NCBI GenBank assembly: GCA_023512635.1
Contig: JAILZF010000005.1
Location: forward strand, 1 to 35,766
Length of the DNA stretch: 35,766 nucleotides
Reading direction: 5' to 3'
Source: Alicyclobacillus sp.
GTDB lineage: Bacteria; Bacillota; Bacilli; Alicyclobacillales; Alicyclobacillaceae
The translations under genes were made by a program, and so were the position numbers. This document shows positions 7,171-16,920 of this stretch, one piece after another; within the stretch, counting starts at the first letter, position 1; each line of letters opens with the position of its first letter. Under the pieces are notes generated by a model. It was not told the origin of the DNA. It made no database searches and saw nothing but the letters and a program-made list of their open reading frames with translations.

Positions 7171-8202
7171 GTGACCGAGCAGAACCAAGCAGATCGCTAC
7201 TCTCGACAGGTGTTGTTCCGGCCCATTGGGCAAGCGGGCCAGGCCAAGCTGGCCGCCGCCCGGGTCGTCGTAGTGGGAGCGGGAGCGTTGGGGACGGCGA
7301 GTGCCGCCCAACTCGTGCGTGCAGGGGTAGGCCAGGTACGCATCATCGACCGCGACATCGTAGAACCTTCCAATTTGCAACGTCAGCTGTTGTACGATGA
7401 GCACGATGCTGAACAAGCCTTGCCCAAGGCCGAGGCGGCTGCCGCCAAGTTGCGTCAAGCCAACCGTGCTGTCACCATAGAGGCGGTGGTCGCCGACCTG
7501 ACCTGGCGGAACGCTGAGAGCCTGTTGACGGATGCTGATGTCGTTGTCGACGGTACCGACAATTTTCAAGTCCGGTATTTGATCAACGACGTTTGTGTGA
7601 AACACCATATCCCCTGGGCATACGGCGGTGCGGTGAGCTCCTACGGCACCACCGCCTTCTTGCGACCCGGGACAACCCCTTGCCTGGTTTGCCTGTTTGG
7701 GGACGATCCCGGTGGCGGACACGACACTTGCGATACGGTAGGCGTCATCAGTCCTGTCGTACAAATCGTGGCGGCATTGCAAGTGGCGGAGGTGTTGAAG
7801 TACCTGACAGGCAACCTTGCTGCGCTCAGCCCCGGGTTGACCACGCTCGACGTCTGGCGCAACACATGGCGGCAAGTCTCTTTCGGCGCCCGCAAAGCCG
7901 ATTGCCGGTGCTGTGGGCAGCGGCAGTTTTCCTTGCTTGCCCCCGCCGCAGACAGTTTGACCGTCTCGTTGTGCGGCCGCCGCACTGTGCAGGTGCGCCC
8001 AGCTGCCGGGAACGTTGCTGAGCTGGAGCGAATTGCCCAGCGTCTGGCGGCGGTCGGTGCGGTGCGCCACAACGGTTACTTGTTGCGTTGTGACCTGGGC
8101 GATGTCCAAATTACGCTGTTTGCAGATGGCCGGGCGCTCATTCACGGCGTGGAGGAGGAAGCCGAGGCGCGCAGCCTGTACGCCCGTTACATCGGCATGT
8201 GA
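7171..8202 (+). CDS. ThiF/MoeB-type E1-like adenylyltransferase
   Basis: ATP-dependent enzyme that adenylates the C-terminal glycine of a ubiquitin-like sulfur carrier, ThiS or MoaD, so that it can accept sulfur. Visible features are the nucleotide-binding GAGALG (36-41), the NLQRQLLY arginine segment, DGTDNFQVR for ATP/Mg binding, two zinc-ligand pairs C171xxC174 and C245xxC248, and a candidate catalytic Cys187 in DTCDTVGVISP. It has 343 residues. The C-terminal segment with LCGRRTVQV and LFADGRALIHG resembles the extension of Bacillaceae ThiF, not a rhodanese domain. The GTG start has GAGGGGGTGAG upstream. It lies close to, but divergent from, the thi operon, which encodes ThiS without an adjacent thiF, so ThiS is its likely partner. 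MoeB activity cannot be excluded. Confidence 0.85.
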   Translation: MTEQNQADRYSRQVLFRPIGQAGQAKLAAARVVVVGAGALGTASAAQLVRAGVGQVRIIDRDIVEPSNLQRQLLYDEHDAEQALPKAEAAAAKLRQANRAVTIEAVVADLTWRNAESLLTDADVVVDGTDNFQVRYLINDVCVKHHIPWAYGGAVSSYGTTAFLRPGTTPCLVCLFGDDPGGGHDTCDTVGVISPVVQIVAALQVAEVLKYLTGNLAALSPGLTTLDVWRNTWRQVSFGARKADCRCCGQRQFSLLAPAADSLTVSLCGRRTVQVRPAAGNVAELERIAQRLAAVGAVRHNGYLLRCDLGDVQITLFADGRALIHGVEEEAEARSLYARYIGM

Positions 8203-8285
8203 CCGGGCTTACCCTCAACAGCGGGCTTATCATCAAGACGGTCCATGCGGCCGAGGCCTGCCCCTGAGGCATGTGCCCTGGGTCA

Positions 8286-8303
8286 GGACATGGGTCCATG
8301 TCC
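8286..8303. promoter_or_regulatory. Perfect inverted repeat upstream of the MFS gene (possible operator)
   Basis: GGACATGG (8286-8293), GT, CCATGTCC (8296-8303): an 8+2+8 dyad about 75 bases before the likely MFS start. Its symmetry and position suggest a repressor site or an RNA hairpin, but no adjacent regulator gene or promoter is visible. Confidence 0.3.
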
Positions 8304-8375
8304 AGGTCAGGGATTCAGCGGCCGGGATGCGCAGGTGCCGGCGCCCTATGCGGGGACAGGGGAGGGGATGCTTCG

Positions 8376-9803
8376 TTGGCAGGAGCTTGGCGGCGGGGGC
8401 TGGGCCGGTTGCTGGTAGATACCCGGCCGCTACGGGAGTCACGCGATTTCCGTTTGCTGTTCAGTGGTCAGGTGGTCAGCCAAATCGGCAACCAGCTGCG
8501 GATGGTGGCGCTGCCCTATCAAGTCTATCTGATCACGCACTCTCCAGGCATGGTGGGCGTGTTAAGCCTCGTCCAGTTTCTCCCTTCTATGGTGGTGGCC
8601 CTGGTGGCCGGGGCTGTCGCGGATGCAGCGGATCGGCGCACCATCTTGTTAGGCTCCCAGCTTGGGCAGTTGGTGACCTCCAGCGCTTTGGCGGTGTTGG
8701 CTTGGACTGGCACAGGGCGGCTGTGGGGTCTTTTCCTGATTGCCGGGCTGGCAGCCGCATTCCAGGCGTTTGAAAACCCGGCGCGGCGTGCCGCCATTCC
8801 ACGTATGGTAGAACGGTCCCAAGTGACGGCCGCCATGGCGCTCAACCAGGTGTTGAACCAACTTAGCAGCGTCCTCGGACCCGCGCTGGGCGGGGTGTTG
8901 ATTGCAGCACTCGGTTTAGGCGTGGTCTACAGCCTGGACGCGTGTAGTTTCCTTGCTGTGTTGGCAGCAGTGTGGCGGATGTCCCCGATACCACCGGAGC
9001 TGGCGGAGCCTTCCCCAGCGGCTGCCGCACCCCTGACCCGAGGCGAATCTGCAGGGGTGGCAGAAGCTGCAGCTTCAGCTGCCGCGCCTGCTCTTCCTGC
9101 GTCGATTCGAACGGGCAGCAAGACGCGGGCAGGCCAGCGGCTGCCGCGAGCGTGGCGCAGCCTGGCCAGCGGACTGCAGCGGATTGCCGAAGGATTTGTG
9201 TTTCTACGGGCGCAACCGGTGCTGCTGGCGGCGTTTCTGATTGACCTGGACGCCACCTTTTTTGGCAGTCCGGTGGCGCTGTTCCCAGCGTTGGCCGACA
9301 GCACGTTTCACGTGGGGGCGGCGGGGCTGGGACTGCTCTACGCCGCCCCTGCGGTGGGGGCATTGGTCTGTGCCCTGGCCAGTGGGTGGGTCAGTCGTGT
9401 CTACCGCCAGGGCCTGGCGGTGGCCGTCATGGTCTTGGTCTGGGGGGCAGGCATCACCGCGTTTGGCTTGCTTGACAGGTGGTTCTGGCTGGCACTGCTC
9501 ATGCTGGCTGTGGCTGGCGCCGCTGACATGGTGAGTGCCATCTTGCGCAGCACCATTCTGCAAATCACGGTCCCAGACAGGCTGCGCGGCCGGCTGTCCG
9601 CGCTCTATTTCATCTTTATCAGTGGCGGTCCGCGCCTGGGCGATGTAGAGGCCGGTTGGGTGGCACAGTGGACGAGCGCAGGCTTCTCTGTTGTGTCCGG
9701 CGGCCTGGCGGCTGCGCTGGGGGCGTTGTGGGTGGTGTGGCGTTTTCCGGCGTTCCGCCGTTTTGACGCCCGCACGGTGGGAGAGCCAGCCACCGCTGGT
9801 TGA
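8376..9803 (+). CDS. MFS transporter (EntS/MFS_3-like)
   Basis: Major facilitator superfamily exporter of the EntS-like type. About twelve hydrophobic segments can be seen in 475 residues, with the loop 2-3 motif GAVADAADRRTILL matching the family A motif (GxxxDxxxRR). The N-terminal RDFRLLFSGQVVSQIGNQLRM is typical of this subfamily. I chose TTG 8376 because GGGGAGGGG lies eight bases upstream and the conserved protein begins soon after; the ATG at 8271 would add a non-conserved Cys/Gly-rich leader. The central cytoplasmic loop between the two halves is enlarged by an Ala/Pro-rich disordered stretch (about bases 8986-9170). Substrate is not predictable. It is convergent with mnmA. Confidence 0.82.
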   Translation: MAGAWRRGLGRLLVDTRPLRESRDFRLLFSGQVVSQIGNQLRMVALPYQVYLITHSPGMVGVLSLVQFLPSMVVALVAGAVADAADRRTILLGSQLGQLVTSSALAVLAWTGTGRLWGLFLIAGLAAAFQAFENPARRAAIPRMVERSQVTAAMALNQVLNQLSSVLGPALGGVLIAALGLGVVYSLDACSFLAVLAAVWRMSPIPPELAEPSPAAAAPLTRGESAGVAEAAASAAAPALPASIRTGSKTRAGQRLPRAWRSLASGLQRIAEGFVFLRAQPVLLAAFLIDLDATFFGSPVALFPALADSTFHVGAAGLGLLYAAPAVGALVCALASGWVSRVYRQGLAVAVMVLVWGAGITAFGLLDRWFWLALLMLAVAGAADMVSAILRSTILQITVPDRLRGRLSALYFIFISGGPRLGDVEAGWVAQWTSAGFSVVSGGLAAALGALWVVWRFPAFRRFDARTVGEPATAG

Positions 9804-9804
9804 C

Positions 9805-9831
9805 GGCAGGCCGGCGTGACACCAGCCTGCC
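9805..9831. terminator. Convergent-end hairpin between MFS gene and mnmA
   Basis: GGCAGGC (9805-9811) pairs with GCCTGCC (9825-9831). It starts immediately after the MFS stop codon and lies four bases from the mnmA stop codon. No T-run on either strand, so it is at best a weak or factor-dependent terminator. Confidence 0.4.
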
Positions 9832-9835
9832 AGGA

Positions 9836-10999
<1,164 letters not shown>

Positions 11000-11020
11000 T
11001 CACCCCTCCTTTTCGTTCGC

Positions 11021-11049
11021 ATTGTAAATCGCGGACGGTACCACGTCAA
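11021..11049 (-). promoter_or_regulatory. mnmA promoter
   Basis: Minus-strand TTGACG (11049-11044), 17-base spacer, TACAAT (11026-11021): a near-consensus SigA-type promoter leaving a very short leader before mnmA. Confidence 0.8.
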
Positions 11050-11121
11050 ACCTGGTGCGGCAGGAGCGGGGAGGAGCGGGCTGAGTGCTGCGCGGTGGCC
11101 CGCCCCTCGGAGTACCTGCCA

Positions 11122-11150
11122 TTGTCTTTCGATTTTTAACACTTTACAAT
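11122..11150 (+). promoter_or_regulatory. Promoter of the glycolate oxidase operon
   Basis: TTGTCT (11122-11127), 17-base spacer, TACAAT (11145-11150). Transcription would begin near 11157, about 90 bases before the likely glcE start. It sits in a locally AT-rich patch of an otherwise GC-rich region. Confidence 0.7.
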
Positions 11151-11247
11151 CTATTTAGGATACGTGAGGAGACAAAGGTTGCGCAGGATGGAGCCGAGAA
11201 TCGGCCTTGAGAACCATACGGACAGGCCGCCACGAGGGGGACACCAG

Positions 11248-12627
11248 GTGTCGTGGTCGACAGATCGAATCGCGGGTGCCCTTGAATCGGCACTGGGCCG
11301 CGCGGCGGTGCGGGTGGTACTGGATTCTGCGGCGGGGGGAGACTCGCCAGCACCCGTCGCTTGGACCGAGCCGTTCAGTGAAGAAGAGGTCGCCGAGGTG
11401 TTGCGTCTGGCGCACGCGCATCGTTGGACCGTGCAGCCGCGCGGCGCCGGTACGCAACTGGCGACTGGCAACCTGCCGCAGCCGGTGCAGGTGGTGTTGT
11501 CGCTAGCGCGGTTGCACCGCTTGGTCAGCTATTCCCCCGCCGATTTGGTGGTGACGGTACAGGCGGGGATGCCGTTGGCCACCTTGGCCGCCGAGTTGGC
11601 AAGGTCGGGGCAGATGCTGCCGTTAGACCCCCCGGTGAACCCGGCGGCCACCGTGGGTGGGTTGGCAGCCACTTCAACGGCCGGTCCGCGCCGGCTGTTG
11701 TACGGGTCTTGGCGCGACCAGACCATTGCCCTGCGCGTGGTTTGCCCAGGCGGAAGCATCGTGCGGACCGGTGCCAAGGTGGTGAAAAACGTCGCAGGGT
11801 ACGACATGACCAAGCTGTTTCTCGGTTCATTCGGCACCCTCGGCGTGTTGACTGAAATCACGTTCAAACTGCGCCCCTTGCCGCCGCACCGCGCCACCTG
11901 CGTACTGCACGGGCCCGCGGGGGCGGTGGCGGCGCTGCGCCAGCGGTTGGCAGCCTCGCCGCTGATACCCAGCCGGTTGGAAGCCCTCACTCCGGCAGCG
12001 GATGGCACAGGCGGTGCCTGGACGTTGGCCGTAGACTGCGATGAGCCGCAGGCGGCGGCGTCCCGTCAGACGGAGCGGTTGCTCCAGTGGGCGAGCGATT
12101 TCGGATTGCAAGCGCTGGTCCACCAGGGGTTGGCGGCAGACGCCTGGTGGCAGGCTTGGCAGCAACGCTTGCTGGCCGCGCCGTTGCGTGCACGCCTGGC
12201 CTTTCCCCCTGCAGCTGGCGTTGCCGTCGGGGAGTGGTTGCGGCAAGACGCAGCTTTGCGCGGATGGGACATTCACCTGTCGTTGGGCGTGGGCCACGGC
12301 TGCGGTTGGCTGACGCTGCCCGCACCCGGCCAGACGGGGGCGGCAGAACCCGCGTCCGCCGCGGCGACGGCGGCAGACTCAGGGGAGGCCGGGCCGGCCT
12401 GGTTAGCCGGCCGCACAGCCGAGTTGGCGGAGGCCCTGCGCGACTGGCGCGAGACACTGCGCGCCCAAGGGGGCAGCCTGGTACTGGAGGCTGCCCCGCG
12501 CGCACTGCGCCGCACCATAGACAGCTTTGGGCCGGTGGGTAGCAGCTGGCGGCTGCAACAGCAGATCAAGCAGCAGTTTGACCCGTACGCCATCTTGAAC
12601 CCAGGCCGGTTTGTAGGAGGGATGTAA
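11248..12627 (+). CDS. glcE: Glycolate oxidase FAD-binding subunit GlcE
   Basis: FAD-binding partner subunit of the GlcDEF glycolate dehydrogenase. The N-terminal FAD_binding_4 (PCMH) domain shows QPRGAGTQLA and GAKVVKNVAGYDMTKLFLGS, which with the following FGTLGVLTEITF are hallmarks of GlcE; the C-terminus ends DPYAILNPGRFVGGM. I use GTG 11248, seven bases after GAGGGGG, giving 459 residues. TTG 11179 behind GAGGAG, or GTG 11164, would add an Arg-rich stretch unlike the family. An Ala-rich insert (about bases 12325-12405) separates the halves of the second domain. It is followed by glcF after a single base, as part of glcE-glcF-glcD. Confidence 0.9.
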   Translation: MSWSTDRIAGALESALGRAAVRVVLDSAAGGDSPAPVAWTEPFSEEEVAEVLRLAHAHRWTVQPRGAGTQLATGNLPQPVQVVLSLARLHRLVSYSPADLVVTVQAGMPLATLAAELARSGQMLPLDPPVNPAATVGGLAATSTAGPRRLLYGSWRDQTIALRVVCPGGSIVRTGAKVVKNVAGYDMTKLFLGSFGTLGVLTEITFKLRPLPPHRATCVLHGPAGAVAALRQRLAASPLIPSRLEALTPAADGTGGAWTLAVDCDEPQAAASRQTERLLQWASDFGLQALVHQGLAADAWWQAWQQRLLAAPLRARLAFPPAAGVAVGEWLRQDAALRGWDIHLSLGVGHGCGWLTLPAPGQTGAAEPASAAATAADSGEAGPAWLAGRTAELAEALRDWRETLRAQGGSLVLEAAPRALRRTIDSFGPVGSSWRLQQQIKQQFDPYAILNPGRFVGGM

Positions 12628-12628
12628 G

Positions 12629-13963
12629 GTGGCGAGCGACCAGGTGACCACCGCCGCACCGCGCAACGGCGCGTTTCTCTGGCCGGATGCACCTGCCCCG
12701 GAGCAGTATGAGGTGTGTGTGCACTGTGGGTTTTGTCTGGAAGTCTGCCCCACCTATCAGGAGTGGCGGGACGAAAACCATTCCCCGCGCGGCCGGGTGT
12801 TTCTCATTCAAGCGGCGGCAGAGGGGCGTCTGTCCTTGGACGCAGCGGTGGTCGACCCGGTGTTCACTTGCTTGGACTGCCGCGCTTGTGAGTCGGTTTG
12901 CCCCTCAGGTGTGCCGGTGGGGCACTTGATTGAAGCGGCGCGCGGCCAGGTCTATCACGCCGACCCGCCGCGCGGCTGGCGCGGGGCGCTGGCCCGGCTG
13001 TTTTTGCGCGGGCTGTTTCCGCACCCGCGCCGGCTGGGGGTGGTGCGTGCGCTATTGCGCCTCTGGCAGCGTTTCGGGCTGCAATGTCTGGCCCAGAGGC
13101 TAGGGTTGCTGCGCCTGTTGCCGCCGCACCTGCGCGCCCTGGCGGTAGCCCTGCCGGAGGTGACAGCGCGCCCGGCGCGGTTGTCCTTGCCAGAGCGGTT
13201 GCCCGCGGCCGGTCCGCGTAAAGGCCGGGTGGCGCTGTTTACCGGGTGTGTCATGGATGTCCTGTTTACCCCGGTCCATGAAGCGACCGTGCGCGTGGCC
13301 CAGCGCCACGGGCTGGAGGTGGTGGTGCCGCGGGACCAGGTGTGTTGCGGGGCACTGCAGGTGCACGCTGGCGATCGCCCCCAAGCGCAGGCGTTGGCAC
13401 GCCGAAACATCACTGTGTTTGCGGAGAGCGGCGTGGATTACATCGCCGTGAACGCCGCCGGTTGTGGCGCCATGTTAAAAGAATACCCCGAGTTGTTCCG
13501 CGGCGATCCCGCTTGGCACGCGCGCGCCCAGGCGTTTGCGCAGCGCGTACGCGACATCGCCGAGCTGTTGGCCGAAGTGGGGACTGAACCGCCGCGCGGC
13601 CGGGTACCGCAGCGCGCGACGTACCACGACGCCTGCCACCTGTGTCACGCCCAAGGTGTGCGTGTGCAGCCGCGGCAGCTGTTGCGCAGCGTCCCCGGCT
13701 TAGAACTGGTGGAAATGCCCGATGCTGAGCGCTGCTGCGGCAGCGCCGGGGTGTACAACCTGACGCATCCGGAGATGGCCCAGACGCTGTTGACGCGCAA
13801 GCTGGATGACCTGCCTCCGGGGGTGGAGATGGTCATCACCGGCAACCCGGGCTGTATCTTGCAACTGCGCGCCGGCTTGGCCCAGCGCGGACAGCGGATT
13901 GCCGTCCGGCATACAGTGGAAGTCTTGGACGCCGCCTATCAGCAGGAGGAGGAACAGGCATGA
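12629..13963 (+). CDS. glcF: Glycolate oxidase iron-sulfur subunit GlcF
   Basis: Electron-transfer subunit of glycolate dehydrogenase, passing electrons from the flavin subunits toward the quinone pool. The 444-residue protein has two ferredoxin-type 4Fe-4S motifs: C30-x2-C33-x2-C36-x3-C40-P and C81-x2-C84-x2-C87-x3-C91-P. They are followed by two cysteine-rich (CCG) domains with VCCGALQVHAGD and ERCCGSAGVYNL. The GTG start is one base after the glcE stop and has GGAGGG upstream; the gene overlaps glcD by four bases. These spacings indicate one translationally coupled operon. LutA/LutB-type lactate enzymes share the CCG domains, but the flanking genes identify GlcF. Confidence 0.95.
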   Translation: MASDQVTTAAPRNGAFLWPDAPAPEQYEVCVHCGFCLEVCPTYQEWRDENHSPRGRVFLIQAAAEGRLSLDAAVVDPVFTCLDCRACESVCPSGVPVGHLIEAARGQVYHADPPRGWRGALARLFLRGLFPHPRRLGVVRALLRLWQRFGLQCLAQRLGLLRLLPPHLRALAVALPEVTARPARLSLPERLPAAGPRKGRVALFTGCVMDVLFTPVHEATVRVAQRHGLEVVVPRDQVCCGALQVHAGDRPQAQALARRNITVFAESGVDYIAVNAAGCGAMLKEYPELFRGDPAWHARAQAFAQRVRDIAELLAEVGTEPPRGRVPQRATYHDACHLCHAQGVRVQPRQLLRSVPGLELVEMPDAERCCGSAGVYNLTHPEMAQTLLTRKLDDLPPGVEMVITGNPGCILQLRAGLAQRGQRIAVRHTVEVLDAAYQQEEEQA

Positions 13964-15489
13964 GTGGCACAGCCCAGGTGCTCGACGCCAGACTGCTGCA
14001 GGCGTTGCTGCAGACGCTCGGACCGCGCCGAGTCCTGCACCAACCAGCACATCTGCACGCGTACGCCTGTGACGGATACGTCGCGCAGCAGGGGTTGCCG
14101 AGGGCGGTGGTGTTCCCTGAGACGACGGAGGAAGTGGCCGCGGTGGTAAGCCTGCTCAACCAGTACGACGTCCCGTTTTTACCGCGCGGCGCTGGGACAG
14201 GGTTGAGCGGCGGAGCCACGCCGCTGCACGGTGAAGTGGTGATCAGCTTGGCGCGCATGAACAAGCTGTTGGCGGTCGATCTCGAAAACCTGCGCGCCGT
14301 GGTCCAGCCGGGGCTGGTCAACCTGTGGCTGACCAAGCGGGTGGCGCACGCCGGCTGCTATTACGCACCAGACCCGTCGAGTCAGTCGGTTTGCACACTC
14401 GGCGGTAACCTGGCCGAAAACGCTGGCGGATCGCACTGTTTAAAGTACGGGGTGACCACCAACCACGTGTTGGCGGCCAAGGTCGTGTTGCCGAACGGCG
14501 AGGTGGTGGACCTGGGAGCGACGTACGGCGATGCCGTTGGGTACGACCTGTTGGGATTATTGGTGGGTTCGGAAGGTACGCTGGGGATTGCGACAGAAAT
14601 CACCGTCCGGCTGCTCAAAAAACCAGAGGCGGTGCAGACCGCGCTGGCGCTGTTCGACCGCGTGGCCGATGCCTCGGACACCGTCTCCGCCATCCTCAGG
14701 GCGGGCATCGTGCCAGCGGCTATTGAAATGATGGACCAGCTCGCCATGCAAGCGGTAGACAAGAGCCATTACCATGTCGGTTACCCGCCAGACGCCGAAG
14801 CGGTGTTGTTGATTGAAGTGGATGGCTTGGCGGGCGGTGTAGAGGAGCAGATGCGGCGAGTGGTGGAGTTGTGCCGGCAACACGCGGCGCGGTCGGTGCA
14901 GGTGGCGCAGTGTGAAGAGGAGCGAGCGCTCTGGTGGAGCAGCCGCAAGATGGCCTTTGGCGCCACCGGCCGGATTTCGCCAGATTACATCGTCCAGGAC
15001 GGCGTGATTCCGCGCACCCGCCTGACCGAGGTGTTGCAGTACATTGCCGACTTGAGCCGGAACTCTGGGTTGCGTATTGCCAACGTGTTTCACGCCGGCG
15101 ACGGCAATCTGCACCCGTTGATCTGTTACGACGCGCGCATCCCCGGCCAGGCTGAACTGGCGGCTGCCGTGGGATCACAAATCTTGCGGGCGTGCGTGGA
15201 CGCCGGGGGCTCTATCACGGGTGAACACGGCGTCGGGGTGGAAAAACGGGCGGAGATGACATATCAGTTTTGTGACGCGGACCTGGCCGCCCAAGAGGCG
15301 GTGCGCCTTGTCTTCAACCCGCGTAACCTGTGCAATCCGGGCAAGCTGTTTCCGACACCCGGCCGCTGCAGCGAGGTACGGCAGTCTGCCTGGCTGGCCG
15401 CACAGTTTGCTGCGGTCAGCGCCGGTTTTCCTGAACAGACTCGGATTCTGGCGCCAGACAGACAGGGCCGACAGGATGGTGTATATTGA
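13960..15489 (+). CDS. glcD: Glycolate oxidase catalytic flavoprotein subunit GlcD
   Basis: FAD-linked 2-hydroxyacid dehydrogenase that oxidises glycolate (possibly also D-lactate) to glyoxylate. Its 509 residues include the PCMH FAD domain with PRGAGTGLSGGATPL and DPSSQSVCTLGGNLAENAGG, and the FAD-oxidase C-terminal domain with NVFHAGDGNLHP (metal/substrate histidines) and SITGEHGVGVEK. The ATG overlaps the glcF stop (ATGA) and follows AGGAGGAGGAACAGGC. About 30 residues after NPGKLFPTPG are a variable tail. D-lactate dehydrogenases of the same family look very similar, but accompaniment by glcE and glcF favours glycolate. Confidence 0.93.
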   Translation: MSGTAQVLDARLLQALLQTLGPRRVLHQPAHLHAYACDGYVAQQGLPRAVVFPETTEEVAAVVSLLNQYDVPFLPRGAGTGLSGGATPLHGEVVISLARMNKLLAVDLENLRAVVQPGLVNLWLTKRVAHAGCYYAPDPSSQSVCTLGGNLAENAGGSHCLKYGVTTNHVLAAKVVLPNGEVVDLGATYGDAVGYDLLGLLVGSEGTLGIATEITVRLLKKPEAVQTALALFDRVADASDTVSAILRAGIVPAAIEMMDQLAMQAVDKSHYHVGYPPDAEAVLLIEVDGLAGGVEEQMRRVVELCRQHAARSVQVAQCEEERALWWSSRKMAFGATGRISPDYIVQDGVIPRTRLTEVLQYIADLSRNSGLRIANVFHAGDGNLHPLICYDARIPGQAELAAAVGSQILRACVDAGGSITGEHGVGVEKRAEMTYQFCDADLAAQEAVRLVFNPRNLCNPGKLFPTPGRCSEVRQSAWLAAQFAAVSAGFPEQTRILAPDRQGRQDGVY

Positions 15490-15548
15490 CATGGAACACG
15501 AGGTTCAATGACCTGTGGACAGGCGGTTGTGACCATGGAGGTGGGCAC

Positions 15549-16442
15549 GTGGAACTGACGCCGGGGAACGCGGAGATTGGCTTTATCGGGACAGGTGTGA
15601 TGGGGAGTGGGATGGTGCGCAACCTGCTGCGCAAGGGCTACCGCGTGACGGTGTACAACCGCACGCGCAGCAAGGCGGCCGCTGTGTTGGCAGAGGGGGC
15701 ACGCTGGGCAGACAGCCCTGGCGCGTTGGCGGCAGCGTGCGACGCGGTGTTGACCATCGTCGGCTATCCGCAAGACGTGGAACAGGTGTACCTCGGGCCG
15801 GACGGGTTGGTGGAGCGCGCGCGGCCCGGGACGTATTTGGTCGACCTGACCACGTCTACGCCATCGCTCGCGCAGCGCATCGCCGCGGCAGCGCAGGCGC
15901 GCGGGCTGTACGCCCTGGATGCCCCTGTCTCAGGCGGGGATACAGGGGCACGCAACGGCACTCTGTCCATCATGGTGGGCGGGGATGAGGAGGCGTTTCA
16001 AGCAGTCTTGCCCGTTTTGCAGGCCATGGGACAGAACATTGTCAGGCAAGGCGGCCCAGGCGCTGGCCAACATACCAAAATGTGCAATCAGATTGCGATT
16101 GCAGCCAACATGGTGGGGGTCTGCGAGGCGCTTGCCTATGCCCAACGCGCAGGGCTGGACGCCCAGCGCGTACTGCAGAGCATTGCCACGGGCGCGGCGG
16201 GCAGTTGGTCGCTCAGCAACCTGGCGCCGCGTATGTTAAAAGGTGACTTTGCGCCGGGTTTTTACGTGAAGCACATGATCAAGGATTTGGGCATCGCGTT
16301 GGCGGAGGCTGAGCGGTTGCGGCTAGACCTGCCAGGCGTGGCGCTGGCCAAGCGGTTATATGAGCAGTTGGCGGGCCAGGGCGGAGCAGATGACGGTACC
16401 CAGGCCCTTTACAAGCTGTATGCCGCGGCTGGGCCAGCGTGA
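15549..16442 (+). CDS. Beta-hydroxyacid dehydrogenase (tartronate semialdehyde reductase-like)
   Basis: NAD(P)-dependent reductase of the 3-hydroxyisobutyrate dehydrogenase family. It starts with GFIGTGVMGSGM (cofactor binding), followed by the substrate motif DAPVSGGDTGARNGTLSIMVGG and the catalytic Lys177 with Asn180 in GAGQHTKMCNQ. At 297 residues it is full length. GTG 15549 is chosen because GGAGGTGGGCAC precedes it and the conserved domain follows directly; the in-frame ATG at 15486 overlaps glcD and lacks such a site. It follows glcD by about 60 bases and probably shares the operon. That context suggests reduction of tartronate semialdehyde to glycerate downstream of glycolate oxidation, but 3-hydroxyisobutyrate or a related acid could be the substrate. 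Confidence 0.8.
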   Translation: MELTPGNAEIGFIGTGVMGSGMVRNLLRKGYRVTVYNRTRSKAAAVLAEGARWADSPGALAAACDAVLTIVGYPQDVEQVYLGPDGLVERARPGTYLVDLTTSTPSLAQRIAAAAQARGLYALDAPVSGGDTGARNGTLSIMVGGDEEAFQAVLPVLQAMGQNIVRQGGPGAGQHTKMCNQIAIAANMVGVCEALAYAQRAGLDAQRVLQSIATGAAGSWSLSNLAPRMLKGDFAPGFYVKHMIKDLGIALAEAERLRLDLPGVALAKRLYEQLAGQGGADDGTQALYKLYAAAGPA

Positions 16443-16519
16443 TGGGCCAGAGGTGCGGATGGCCAGGGAGGGGGATGACGCGGGTCCATCCCTGTGCGCT
16501 GAGGCGGACAGGCGCCAAC

Positions 16520-16548
16520 TTGCGGGAAACTAATTAAACAAGTAAAAT
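16520..16548 (+). promoter_or_regulatory. Promoter upstream of the c-di-AMP riboswitch
   Basis: TTGCGG (16520-16525), 17-base AT-rich spacer, TAAAAT (16543-16548). It would start a leader of about 190 bases containing the riboswitch. Confidence 0.6.
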
Positions 16549-16622
16549 GATCACGTGTGGAAGGAATGCATCAGGACCAAGGCTGCAGCCGTCACCGGAC
16601 GTTCTCCGGCGCGGTCAGCCTC

Positions 16623-16730
16623 ACGCTGAATTCCGCCAGGAAGCGGGGGACCCACGACTGGGGTGAATCCGGCGACATTCAGCCGGTAGGGCTGCCTCGG
16701 CCCGAACCCGTCAGCTAACCTCGTAAGCGT
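16623..16730 (+). promoter_or_regulatory. ydaO-type c-di-AMP riboswitch
   Basis: The region shows the conserved blocks of the ydaO/yuaA aptamer in order: AGCGGGGGACCCA, GGGGTGAATCC, TAGGGCTGCC, CCGAACCCGTCAGC and TAACCTCGTAAGCGT. The closing stem P1 is ACGCT (16623-16627) with AGCGT (16726-16730). In known cases these aptamers bind cyclic di-AMP and switch off genes for potassium uptake, osmolyte transport or cell-wall hydrolases. Here no terminator stands between the aptamer and the next ORF: its ribosome binding site begins directly after P1. Confidence 0.93.
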
Positions 16731-16743
16731 TGGAGAGGAGAGG

Positions 16744-16908
16744 ATGGAAGTGCGAGAAGCGGTACCAGAGTTGAACCAGTTGTTGCGCGATGCTGAGATT
16801 CAGGAGCGGCTGCGGCAGCTGTTGCCGAAGCCACCGGTGCCGGCAGCGGTGCTGCCTTGGCGCTGGCGGCGTGTCCAGGCAAAGCGTATCGTGGTCCACA
16901 GCCGTTAA
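16744..16908 (+). CDS. 54-residue protein directly under c-di-AMP riboswitch control
   Basis: Small ORF from ATG 16744 to TAA 16908, preceded by the very strong GGAGAGGAGAGG. It begins 13 bases after the closing stem of the c-di-AMP aptamer. The N-terminal half (about residues 2-28) is charged and Leu/Gln-rich and should form an amphipathic helix. It is followed by a Pro-rich hinge (LPKPPVP) and a basic, Trp-containing tail (PWRWRRVQAKR). No transmembrane segment or signal peptide is visible, and I recognise no family. An 11-bp hairpin follows 12 bases after the stop. It could be a genuine c-di-AMP-responsive peptide or only an element in the leader of the downstream gnd gene; the ribosome binding site argues for translation. 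Confidence 0.6.
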   Translation: MEVREAVPELNQLLRDAEIQERLRQLLPKPPVPAAVLPWRWRRVQAKRIVVHSR

Positions 16909-16920
16909 CCCCCTGGCGTT

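Noticed and set aside
16442-16622. Terminator directly after the beta-hydroxyacid dehydrogenase gene
   Set aside because: Only weak GC-rich pairings and no T-run could be drawn; no confident site.
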